Assembly: GCA_030607765.1 (NCBI GenBank) | Contig: JAUWJJ010000111.1 | Location: 1-5,154, forward strand | Direction of reading: 5' to 3' | Source: Candidatus Aerophobota bacterium | Lineage (GTDB): Bacteria; Aerophobota; Aerophobia; Aerophobales; B3-G15 | DNA length: 5,154 nucleotides | Shown: positions 1-4,815 of the stretch, one piece after another | How positions within the stretch are numbered: the first letter of the stretch is position 1 | Layout: each line of letters opens with the position of its first letter | Position numbers and translations under genes: made by a program | Notes under the pieces: model-generated | What the model saw: only the letters and a program-made list of their open reading frames with translations | What the model was told of the DNA's origin: nothing | Databases searched by the model: none

Positions 1-134
1 AGGGGAGAAAAGGAAAATGATATATGCCTCCCCCCTCAAGGGGGAGGAGAGAAGGAATAATGATAGATGCCTCTCCCACAAAGGGGAGAGGAAAAAAGGA
101 AAATGATATTGGTCTCCTCTACCCAGGTGAAGAG
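1..134. repeat. Hairpin repeat array, exact 43-nt period, about 2.5 units
   Basis: The core AATGATA recurs at 16, 59 and 102, exactly 43 nt apart. Each of the first two copies is followed by a GC-rich hairpin. Hairpin 1 pairs 27-34 with 40-47 (8 bp, CCTCCCCC/GGGGGAGG, loop CTCAA). Hairpin 2 pairs 70-77 with 84-91 (8 bp, CCTCTCCC/GGGAGAGG, 6-nt loop). The two stems differ in sequence, yet both stay perfectly paired, which suggests compensatory change. A third copy at about 114-134 is degenerate: its arms CTC..TC and GA.GAG still pair imperfectly. The A/G-rich linkers between stems are also similar. The array probably continues past the left edge, because position 1 starts inside a linker. It is not a CRISPR: the units are adjacent and contain their own palindrome, with no unique spacers. 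Its function is unknown. Confidence 0.8.
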
Positions 135-283
135 TTTTTGCCAGTTTACCGAATCCGGGTTAAATAATTTTGAACAGAAGCTTTTTGATTTATTCAAGCA
201 TAATTGATATAAATCTTAAAAATTTTTACCTAAAACAAGTTCAATTATGTTATATTCAGTATAAAAAGTTCACCCTCTTAGTT
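135..283. other. AT-rich intergenic DNA with no recognisable gene
   Basis: This stretch lies between the hairpin array and the 3' end of the toxin gene. It is rich in A/T runs and stop codons in all frames, and I see no protein family, tRNA or rRNA signature in it. No strong GC hairpin followed by a T-run sits downstream of the toxin stop on the minus strand, so the end of the toxin-antitoxin transcript is not obvious from sequence. Confidence 0.5.
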
Positions 284-586
284 TTAAATTGATTTAACTG
301 TATTTTTTATCGCTTCATCCAAATCTTTCCGATGAACCACAGATAGAATATAAACTGTATTTTCTCTTACGTAATAAATGACACGATAACTACTGAATCT
401 TAACCGGAAAAGTGGTATTTTAGGAGATGCTTTGATTTTTCTGATATTAGATTTAGTGGCGGGGGCAGAAAAAGGAGAGTTTTCTAATATTTTAATTTTC
501 TTTAATAGTTTTAATTTCAGCTTGGGCTCGATTTGTCGTAAATCTTTTTCAGCAGTGTTAGTAATTTCCAATCTAAATTTAGCCAA
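284..586 (-). CDS. RelE/ParE-family toxin of a type II toxin-antitoxin pair
   Basis: Small basic protein of about 100 residues, the usual RelE/ParE length. It begins FRLEIT..AEKDL, the typical first strand and helix. It carries the family core FRLRFSSYRVIYYV (about residues 60-73) and ends with HRKDLDEA (about 85-92), the usual basic C-terminal strand motif. RelE members are ribosome-dependent mRNA endonucleases, while ParE members poison gyrase. The sequence does not settle which applies, although the FRLR..YRVIY core and the HRKD end are common among RelE-like mRNases. The gene directly follows and overlaps its antitoxin. No ATG is available. I chose the TTG at 584-586 because it gives MAKFRLEIT, matching the family N-terminus, and overlaps the antitoxin stop by only 8 nt. 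An in-frame TTG at 605-607 would add seven residues (MPRQKKK). Neither start has a clear Shine-Dalgarno sequence, so translation is probably coupled to the antitoxin. No frameshift is seen, so the gene looks intact. Confidence 0.87.
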   Translation of the reverse strand: MAKFRLEITNTAEKDLRQIEPKLKLKLLKKIKILENSPFSAPATKSNIRKIKASPKIPLFRLRFSSYRVIYYVRENTVYILSVVHRKDLDEAIKNTVKSI

Positions 587-845
587 TTTCTTTTTCTGTC
601 TCGGCAATTAGCTTATCAATACTTTTAACTTTCCCCTCCAGGGATTCCTTGTAAGCCTGTTTGATCTTTTTCTTAAACTTAGGATGGTTCAATAAAATAT
701 AATCCTCGATTTCATCTTCAGTAATTCGATGAATAACAGCACGGGGTTTTCCTCGATAAGTGATAAAAACATATTCGCCCTTATCTGTTTTTTGTAAAAT
801 CTTGGCGGTATTTAATCTAAGTTCTCTTGTATTAGCAAAAGCCAT
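579..845 (-). CDS. Phd/YefM-like antitoxin
   Basis: This 88-residue protein is the first gene of the toxin-antitoxin pair. Residues 1-40 match the Phd/YefM DNA-binding fold: RELRLNTAKILQKTDKGEYV is followed by FITYRGKPRAVI, corresponding to the family pattern of a helix, then G-E-x-V-x-I-T-x-R-G-K-P-x-A-V-I. The rest (about 43-88) is charged and helical (EDEIEDYILLNHPKFKKKIK onwards) and should be the flexible part that wraps the toxin. Antitoxins of this type neutralise the toxin by direct binding and repress their own promoter. The ATG at 843-845 is preceded by AAAGGAGGTTAATA, an ideal Shine-Dalgarno sequence 7 nt away, so the start is secure. Translation is therefore much stronger at this gene than at the toxin, as expected for such pairs. 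The toxin start overlaps its last codons. Confidence 0.88.
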   Translation of the reverse strand: MAFANTRELRLNTAKILQKTDKGEYVFITYRGKPRAVIHRITEDEIEDYILLNHPKFKKKIKQAYKESLEGKVKSIDKLIAETEKEIG

Positions 846-850
846 TATTA

Positions 851-856
851 ACCTCC
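851..856 (-). promoter_or_regulatory. Strong Shine-Dalgarno of the antitoxin gene
   Basis: On the minus strand the sequence reads AGGAGGT, 7 nt before the ATG at 845. It fixes the antitoxin start and contrasts with the absence of any such site before the toxin. Confidence 0.85.
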
Positions 857-866
857 TTTTGCAAAA
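857..866. promoter_or_regulatory. Palindrome TTTTGCAAAA in the antitoxin leader
   Basis: A perfect 10-bp palindrome sits between the predicted transcription start (about 882) and the ribosome binding site of the antitoxin gene. Phd/YefM antitoxins usually bind short palindromes at or near their own promoter, so this is a candidate operator half. The assignment is inferred from position only. A/T-rich palindromes also arise by chance. Confidence 0.35.
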
Positions 867-888
867 ATTTGTTTTCTTTTTGTATTAC

Positions 889-916
889 ATTATAATTTGA
901 GTTTTCAATTCGTCAA
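889..916 (-). promoter_or_regulatory. Sigma70-type promoter of the toxin-antitoxin operon
   Basis: Read on the minus strand, the -35 box TTGACG (911-916) and the -10 box TATAAT (889-894) are separated by 16 bp. That is 11 of 12 consensus bases. The start point should fall near 882, giving a leader of about 37 nt before the antitoxin ATG. The spacer contains an imperfect inverted repeat (AATTGAA..TCAAATT) that could be part of an autorepression site. Confidence 0.75.
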
Positions 917-947
917 GCTTTTCTACTTCCTCTGTTAATTAAATATC

Positions 948-1032
948 GGGGGGGGTCAGGTTTAAACTTTTGACTTTTTTTTTTCATATAATATTTGTTT
1001 TAATTTTATGTAAATTGTTTTGACGTGACCCC
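948..1032. mobile_element. MITE-like element with GGGGTCA inverted termini
   Basis: The left arm 952-974 (starting GGGGTCAGG) and the reverse complement of 1010-1032 (starting GGGGTCACG) match at about 17 of 23 positions, including GGGGTCA, GT, AAAC and the final AC. Between them lie 35 nt of almost pure A/T with a 10-T run at 975-984. The left arm is preceded by extra Gs, making an 8-G run at 948-955. There is no room for a transposase, so this would be a non-autonomous element or a REPIN-like double hairpin mobilised in trans. From memory, GGGGTCA-ended repeats occur in many copies in some bacterial genomes with REP-associated Y1 transposases, but that link is an inference. The right arm lies inside the 3' end of the rhomboid gene. 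No clear target-site duplication is visible. Confidence 0.55.
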
Positions 1033-1719
1033 ATTTCTTTCGTAACCCCTGTGTTTTTTAAAGAGAAAAACAAGTCCTATTCCGGATAAAAATCCTCCTA
1101 TATGGGCCCACCAGCCTATCCCTTCTCTAATAGCCCCTCTAATAAGCAAGGACAAGGTTCCGCTAAAGAGTTGAAAAATAAACCAGAGCCCAATAAAGAT
1201 AAAAGCGGGTATCCGGATAAAGGCAAAGAAAAAGAAAAGAGGAATCAGGGTAATAATACGAGCCTGAGGATAAAGGATAAGGTAAGCTCCCATCACTCCT
1301 GATATGGCTCCACTGGCTCCCACAGCAGGAACTGCTGAATTGGGATTAAGATATGAATGCATAAAACCGGCACTTATCCCACAGAGCAGGTAAAAGATAA
1401 GGTATCTAAAATGGCCCATTCTGTCCTCAACATTATCTCCAAAAATCCACAAGTAGAGAATATTGCCAATTATATGCAGCCATCCCCCATGGATAAAAAG
1501 AGAGGAAAAGAAGGGTAAGTATTGAGCTAAAAGATAGGGAGACTCAAGAGAGGATAGATAAAAGAAACGGTAAGGGATTAATCCATAAGCGTACAGAAAT
1601 CTTGTTAAGCCGGATCCTAAGGAAAGCTCATAAAAAAAGATGCCTACATTGACTAAAATTAGGCCTATATTTATATAGGGATAAGTTTGGGAAGAAACTG
1701 TGTCTTTAATGGGAATCAT
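1006..1719 (-). CDS. Rhomboid-family intramembrane serine protease
   Basis: A 237-residue polytopic membrane protein with the full rhomboid signature. The catalytic serine is in GASGA (S136) and the catalytic histidine in WWAHIGGFLSG (H206). The supporting HxxxN of the second helix is seen as LHIIGN (H82, N86). The motif DNVEDRMGHFRYLIFYLLCG (about 95-114) is the usual loop leading into helix 3. Helices lie at about 17-34, 80-95, 103-121, 131-150, 156-187 (possibly long or two segments, with an FFFF run) and 201-220. GxxxG packing (G209, G213) follows the histidine. The enzyme should cleave transmembrane substrates in the cytoplasmic membrane; its substrate is unknown. The ATG at 1717-1719 has only a weak AGAAG upstream. 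The thioesterase gene lies 66 nt upstream on the same strand, so co-transcription is plausible. The last eight residues (GVTSKQFT) and the stop are encoded by the arm of an inverted-repeat element, so the original C-terminus has probably been replaced. Confidence 0.95.
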   Translation of the reverse strand: MIPIKDTVSSQTYPYINIGLILVNVGIFFYELSLGSGLTRFLYAYGLIPYRFFYLSSLESPYLLAQYLPFFSSLFIHGGWLHIIGNILYLWIFGDNVEDRMGHFRYLIFYLLCGISAGFMHSYLNPNSAVPAVGASGAISGVMGAYLILYPQARIITLIPLFFFFAFIRIPAFIFIGLWFIFQLFSGTLSLLIRGAIREGIGWWAHIGGFLSGIGLVFLFKKHRGYERNGVTSKQFT

Positions 1720-1785
1720 TAAACACTTCTTAAGACTTCTGTGCCTTCATTTCTGCATAAGGAATATTTAAGATTTTGACCCAGC

Positions 1786-2283
1786 TTAAAAATTTTCAGT
1801 GAGTTCAGTGTCCTCAGTGGTTAGCTTTCTCAGTTTTTGCTCACGCCGGGATTTTGCTTCCGCATATTTTTTCTTTTCCTTCTCTGTCTGGGGGATAAGC
1901 TGGGGAATCTCGACAGGGCGACCTTCCTCATTTAGAGCTACCATAGTAAGGTAAGCTGTGGCTACAGGAAAAATTTCGCCTGTTTTTAGTCTCTCTGTTT
2001 CTACATAAACCTCTATCTCCATGGATGTTTTACCTACATAGATAAGGGTGGCTTTTAAGGCTACTACATCACCAATACGTACCGGGTTTTCAAAACTCAA
2101 CGAATCTATACATACGGTAACTACATTGCGATGAGTATGACGAGAAGCAGCTACAAAGGCAACCTCATCCATCAGTCTCATTATAACTCCTCCATGAACA
2201 TTTCCGTATTGATTTGCATCGTAGGGCACCATCACCTGAGATAAAGTGGCTGTTGATTGAGCTGGTGTTTTTCGCTCTCTCAT
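1786..2283 (-). CDS. Acyl-CoA thioesterase, hotdog fold (YkhA/YciA/ACOT7-like)
   Basis: A 165-residue single-hotdog protein that should hydrolyse acyl-CoA to free fatty acid and CoA in the cytosol, acting as an oligomer. The family signature is clear: ANQYGNVHGGVIMRLMDEVA (residues 23-42). It includes N24, the G27-N28-V29-H30-G31-G32 loop and D39-E40, the residues equivalent to the catalytic Asn and Asp of this family. After it come SLSFENPVRIGDVV (61-74) and a strand EIEVYVETE (89-97), ending in the usual VATAYLTMVAL (107-117). The ATG at 2281-2283 is preceded by AAGGAG at 7 nt, so the start is good. Chain-length preference cannot be read from the sequence. The C-terminus is charged and helical (about 133-152), then ends in a TE-x-TE-x-TE tail (about 155-165) encoded by a 9-nt tandem repeat, which is not part of the fold. 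The gene is divergent from the HypE-like gene and precedes the rhomboid gene. Confidence 0.93.
   Translation of the reverse strand: MRERKTPAQSTATLSQVMVPYDANQYGNVHGGVIMRLMDEVAFVAASRHTHRNVVTVCIDSLSFENPVRIGDVVALKATLIYVGKTSMEIEVYVETERLKTGEIFPVATAYLTMVALNEEGRPVEIPQLIPQTEKEKKKYAEAKSRREQKLRKLTTEDTELTENF
1793..1819. repeat. 9-nt tandem repeat (CACTGA-NNN) x3 inside the thioesterase 3' end
   Basis: On the coding (minus) strand CACTGA recurs three times at an exact 9-nt period (plus-strand TCAGTG at 1796, 1805 and 1814). Because 9 is a multiple of three, it encodes a regular T-E-x tail (TTEDTELTENF) just before the stop. It resembles the short ACAGAGG-type or CACTGAGG-type tandem repeats that I know mainly from intergenic DNA. 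Confidence 0.65.
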
Positions 2284-2304
2284 TTATGCGCTCCTTTTTG
2301 CTAC

Positions 2305-2330
2305 TTAGCATATATAGCTAACTTGTTAGC
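2305..2330. promoter_or_regulatory. Cluster of TTAGC/GCTAA inverted repeats, candidate operator
   Basis: TTAGC (2305-2309) faces GCTAA (2317-2321) across 7 nt of alternating A/T. The same central arm forms a second inverted repeat, GCTAAC-TT-GTTAGC (2317-2330). The middle arm is thus shared by two overlapping palindromes. The cluster sits 22-47 nt upstream of the thioesterase ATG. A weak -10-like TATATA (minus strand) lies inside it, so binding there could block transcription. The 17-bp TTAG(N9)CTAA geometry resembles lipid-responsive operators such as FapR boxes, but no regulator is present here and the likeness may be accidental. Confidence 0.35.
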
Positions 2331-2527
2331 ATCCCCGAAAACAGTTATTTTAACAGCGGGAGTTTTTTCAACCATTCACTAATTATCTTCCAAGGATTAT
2401 GAATAGGGTAAAGGTTTGTTCCATTATACTGCTCAGGAATTGTTAAGTCAAGAAGATTTCAAAAGCTGGGAGAGGGCAAGGATTAGTTCTTAGTTGTTTT
2501 AAGGATTAATTTCAATATAGATTTTTA
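2331..2527. other. Divergent intergenic region with three AAGGATTA copies
   Basis: Non-coding DNA between the thioesterase leader and the operon promoter. AAGGATTA occurs at 2392-2399, 2478-2485 and 2501-2508, all in the same orientation. The last two are 23 bp apart, about two helical turns, and end 20 bp before the -35 box. They could be activator sites for the rightward promoter, but with 8-bp units in AT-rich DNA this is tentative. No RNA gene or convincing hairpin terminator is seen. Confidence 0.3.
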
Positions 2528-2556
2528 TTGACAGGGGAAGTTTTAGATGATATAAA
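2528..2556 (+). promoter_or_regulatory. Sigma70-type promoter of the HypE-like/flavodoxin/his operon
   Basis: The -35 box TTGACA (2528-2533) and -10 box TATAAA (2551-2556) are separated by 17 bp, matching 11 of 12 consensus bases at optimal spacing. Transcription should start near 2563, only about 14 nt before the first ATG at 2577. The leader is therefore very short and leaves no room for a histidine leader peptide or attenuator downstream of this promoter. Confidence 0.75.
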
Positions 2557-2576
2557 GAACAAAAAGGTTAAGAAAA

Positions 2577-3605
2577 ATGAACCCTTTAAAGTATGATAGC
2601 GAGCAAGTTCTTCCTTCCGGAAAGATAAATCCTGAGATTCTACAGAAGTTCTTCTCCCTTCTTCCCTTTGATAAAACGGTTATTGTGGGACCACAAATTG
2701 GAGAAGATGCCGCTGTAATTGAGTTTGAAGGAAAATATCTGGTTGTGAAAACCGATCCCATAACCCTCACTTCTCAGAATTTAGGTTGGTATGCAGTAAA
2801 CATTAATGCTAATGATGTGGCCTGTATGGGAGCTACCCCTTGCTGGTTTCTCCTTACCATTCTTCTTCCTCAAAAAAGAGTAACTCGAACCTTTTTAAAT
2901 GATATCTTTAGTCAGTTGCTTTCAGCTTCTAAGGAACTGAAAGTAACTCTGGTAGGAGGGCATATAGAGGTTACCTCTCGGGTAAGTGAGCCTATAGCTA
3001 TTGGCCAAATGATAGGAAAGGTTTCCAAGGATAAACTAATTAGAACTTCCGGAGCGAAGGTAGGAGATGTTATCTTGCTTACCAAAGGAATAGCCATAGA
3101 GGGGACCAATGTAATTTATCAAGGAAAAAAAGAAGAGCTAAAAGGAAAAGTTTCTGCTTCACTTTTGAAGAGTATGGAAAATCTTCTCTACACTCCGGGG
3201 ATAAGTGTGGTTAAGGAAGCTCTTTTAGCCAATGAAAAGGTTAAGGTTCATTGTATGCATGATCCTACTGAAGGAGGTCTTAAAGCCGGGCTATGGGAGA
3301 TAGCTTATGCCTCAGGTACAGGTATAAGGGTTAAAAGAGAAAAGATACCTATTTTAAGAGAAACTAAGATTCTCTGTGATATTTACAAATTGGACCCTCT
3401 GGGACTTTTAGCCTCAGGAGCTTTGATTTTAACTCTTGATTCGGAAGAGGCAAAAAAACTGTTGAATTTATATCAAAAAGAGGGAATAAAATGTGCATCT
3501 ATTGGAGAGGTGGTGTCAAAAAAGGAAGGTCTTGGCATTGTTGAGGGAAGTAAAAGTTATCCTTTTTCTGCAGGTTGTAGGGATGAATTAAGTAAAATTT
3601 TTTAG
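2577..3605 (+). CDS. AIR-synthase-family protein, HypE-like
   Basis: A 342-residue member of the PurM/SelD/ThiL/HypE ATP-binding superfamily. N-terminal domain motifs are IGEDAAVIE (41-49, Mg-ATP binding), VKTDPIT (57-63), NINANDVACMGATP (75-88) and LVGGHIEVT (125-133). The C-terminal domain begins near 157 (TSGAKVGDVILLTKG) and contains HDPTEGGL (228-235). The overall plan is closest to HypE (COG0309), which handles carbamoyl transfer and dehydration on a C-terminal cysteine during NiFe-hydrogenase maturation. This protein ends GCRDELSKIF and lacks the HypE PRIC-type C-terminal cysteine tail, so it is probably a HypE relative with a different, unknown substrate. No hydrogenase or other hyp gene is in the window. 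The ATG at 2577 has a modest AAGGT about 9 nt upstream. It is the first gene of a four-gene operon, 11 nt ahead of the flavodoxin gene. ThiL or SelD seem unlikely: I see no Sec/Cys loop of SelD at the N-terminus. Confidence 0.85.
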   Translation: MNPLKYDSEQVLPSGKINPEILQKFFSLLPFDKTVIVGPQIGEDAAVIEFEGKYLVVKTDPITLTSQNLGWYAVNINANDVACMGATPCWFLLTILLPQKRVTRTFLNDIFSQLLSASKELKVTLVGGHIEVTSRVSEPIAIGQMIGKVSKDKLIRTSGAKVGDVILLTKGIAIEGTNVIYQGKKEELKGKVSASLLKSMENLLYTPGISVVKEALLANEKVKVHCMHDPTEGGLKAGLWEIAYASGTGIRVKREKIPILRETKILCDIYKLDPLGLLASGALILTLDSEEAKKLLNLYQKEGIKCASIGEVVSKKEGLGIVEGSKSYPFSAGCRDELSKIF

Positions 3606-3610
3606 AGGAG
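3605..3610 (+). promoter_or_regulatory. Shine-Dalgarno of the flavodoxin gene
   Basis: GAGGAG begins on the last base of the preceding stop codon and lies 6 nt before the ATG at 3617. It confirms that start and shows how tightly the operon is packed. Confidence 0.75.
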
Positions 3611-3616
3611 AACGAG

Positions 3617-4090
3617 ATGCCTAAAGTGGGAGTAGTTTACTATTCGAGAACCGGACATACTGAAAAGATGGCCCGGTTTGTTCTTGAAGGGGTAAAGAGG
3701 GAAGAAGTAGAGGTGGAAATTAAAAAAGTAGAGGATACCAAAATTGAAGATTTGCTTGGGTGGGATGGAATAATAGTAGGTTCACCCGTCTATTATGGGA
3801 TAGTTGCTGCTCCTATAAAGGATCTCTTTGACCGATCGGTTAAGTATCATGGCAGGCTGGAGGGAAAAATTGGAGGTGCTTTTGCCTCCTCGGCTAATAT
3901 TGGGGGAGGAAATGAAACTACAATTTTTTCCATTCTTCAAATGATGTTAATTCATGGAATGGTAGTAAAAGGTTCCTCAGAAGGGGATCATTATGGTCCG
4001 GTAAGCATCGGGGAACCGGACAAAAGGGTTGAATCTCAATGCAGAGCTTTAGGGGAGCGAGTAGCTAAATTAGTTAAGAGAATTAGCTAA
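3617..4090 (+). CDS. WrbA-like flavodoxin-fold protein (probable NAD(P)H:quinone oxidoreductase)
   Basis: A 157-residue flavodoxin-fold protein expected to bind FMN. It opens with strand VGVVYYS and the FMN phosphate loop SRTGHTEKMA (10-19), followed by GSPVYYGIVAAPIKDLFDR (55-73), the second FMN loop. The segment GKIGGAFASSANIGGGNETT (83-102) plus LIHGMVVKG (111-119) is the WrbA pattern (G-G-x-E-T-T and H-G-M). HYGPVSIGEP (125-134) matches the WrbA YG-containing loop. WrbA enzymes carry out two-electron reduction of quinones with NAD(P)H; the physiological partner here is unknown. At 157 residues it is shorter than classical WrbA (about 200), so calling it wrbA would overstate the case. It sits between the HypE-like gene and hisA, and its stop overlaps the hisA start by one base (TAATG), so the two are translationally coupled. 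A role in redox supply or oxidative stress is possible but not shown. Confidence 0.88.
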   Translation: MPKVGVVYYSRTGHTEKMARFVLEGVKREEVEVEIKKVEDTKIEDLLGWDGIIVGSPVYYGIVAAPIKDLFDRSVKYHGRLEGKIGGAFASSANIGGGNETTIFSILQMMLIHGMVVKGSSEGDHYGPVSIGEPDKRVESQCRALGERVAKLVKRIS

Positions 4091-4815
4091 TGTTAATTAT
4101 TCCTGCTATAGACTTAAAGGAAGGAAAATGTGTGAGATTGTGGCAGGGAAAAAGGGATAAAGAAATTATTTATTCTAATGATCCTTTAGCTATAGCTAAG
4201 CTATGGGCAGGCGAAGGAGCTCTCCGTTTGCATATAGTGGATTTGGATGGCGCTTTTTCTGGTAAGCCCAAACATCTTAAACTGGTGGAGAAGATAAGAA
4301 GAGCTGTTCACATTCCTCTGGAGTTTGGAGGAGGAATCAGGGATATAGCGACCCTTACGCAGGTTTTAGAGATAGGGGTAGATTTTGCCATCTTAGGGAG
4401 CAGAGCTTTATCCCTTGATTTTGTTAAGGAATGCGTACAGGATTTTGGAAACAAGATTATTATTTCTCTGGATTCCCGGGAAGGCAGGTTAGCTATTAAA
4501 GGATGGGAAGAAAAAACCTTTATTGAGGTAAAAAACTTAGCCCGGGATTTAAGAAATGTGGGAGTTACCAGCATTGTTTTTACCGATATTAAAAAAGATG
4601 GAACTATGGAGGGAGTTGATATTAAAGTTATTAAGGACTTCTTGAAAGGTATCAATTTAAATGTAATTGTCTCAGGAGGTATCTCGTCTTTAGAAGATAT
4701 TAAAAAAATTATTAATTTAAAGGATAAAAGTGTAATGGGAATGATCATAGGAAAAGCTCTTTACACCGGGGAAATAAAATTGGAGGAGGCTTTAAAGTTA
4801 GCCAGGTTAAAATGA
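4090..4815 (+). CDS. hisA: HisA, ProFAR isomerase (histidine biosynthesis)
   Basis: HisA converts ProFAR to PRFAR by an Amadori rearrangement, the fourth step of histidine biosynthesis, in the cytosol. The 241-residue TIM barrel is full length. It starts [17 protein letters not shown] with catalytic aspartate D8. The second catalytic aspartate is D128 in ISLDSREG (125-132). [11 protein letters not shown] (165-175) carries the conserved Thr (T165). Phosphate-binding loops are FGGGIRD (79-85) with GSRAL (103-107), and VSGGISS (194-200) with [10 protein letters not shown] (219-228). The internal half-barrel duplication typical of HisA/HisF is evident from the two GG-I loops. HisF is excluded because its paired motifs (VKCLDV- or RVIPCLDV-type start and a catalytic D at strand 1 preceded by C) are absent. 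The ATG at 4090 overlaps the flavodoxin stop; only a weak AAGAG lies upstream, in keeping with coupled translation. Its stop overlaps the hisI start (ATGA). Confidence 0.98.
   Translation: MLIIPAIDLKEGKCVRLWQGKRDKEIIYSNDPLAIAKLWAGEGALRLHIVDLDGAFSGKPKHLKLVEKIRRAVHIPLEFGGGIRDIATLTQVLEIGVDFAILGSRALSLDFVKECVQDFGNKIIISLDSREGRLAIKGWEEKTFIEVKNLARDLRNVGVTSIVFTDIKKDGTMEGVDIKVIKDFLKGINLNVIVSGGISSLEDIKKIINLKDKSVMGMIIGKALYTGEIKLEEALKLARLK

Noticed and set aside
1..134. CRISPR-like spaced repeats
   Set aside because: Units are contiguous, each includes its own palindrome, the stems vary between units and there are no unique spacers or cas genes.
114..139. Intrinsic terminator on the plus strand (imperfect hairpin followed by TTTTT)
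   Set aside because: The stem has a mismatch, a bulge and a 2-4-nt loop, and no upstream plus-strand gene is visible. It is better explained as a decayed third hairpin repeat.
1102..1302. Open frame of 66 codons on the plus strand
   Set aside because: It lies wholly inside the rhomboid gene on the opposite strand, has low-complexity K/N/P-rich content and no ribosome site.
2284..2576. Riboswitch or T-box in the divergent intergenic region
   Set aside because: The predicted rightward transcript has a leader of about 14 nt, and the leftward leader holds only short palindromes, with no multi-helix fold or T-box motif.
2543..3109. Minus-strand open frames at 2543-2770 and 2912-3109
   Set aside because: Both are antisense to the well-supported HypE-like gene, and their translations match no family pattern.
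2577..3605. Thiamine-monophosphate kinase (ThiL) or selenophosphate synthase (SelD)
   Set aside because: Shared motifs are superfamily-wide. The SelD N-terminal Cys/Sec loop is absent and the C-terminal HDPTEGGL layout fits HypE-like proteins better.
4308..4748. 146-codon minus-strand open frame
   Set aside because: It is antisense to hisA, whose motifs are unambiguous. The S/I/L/P-rich translation is typical of an antisense shadow.
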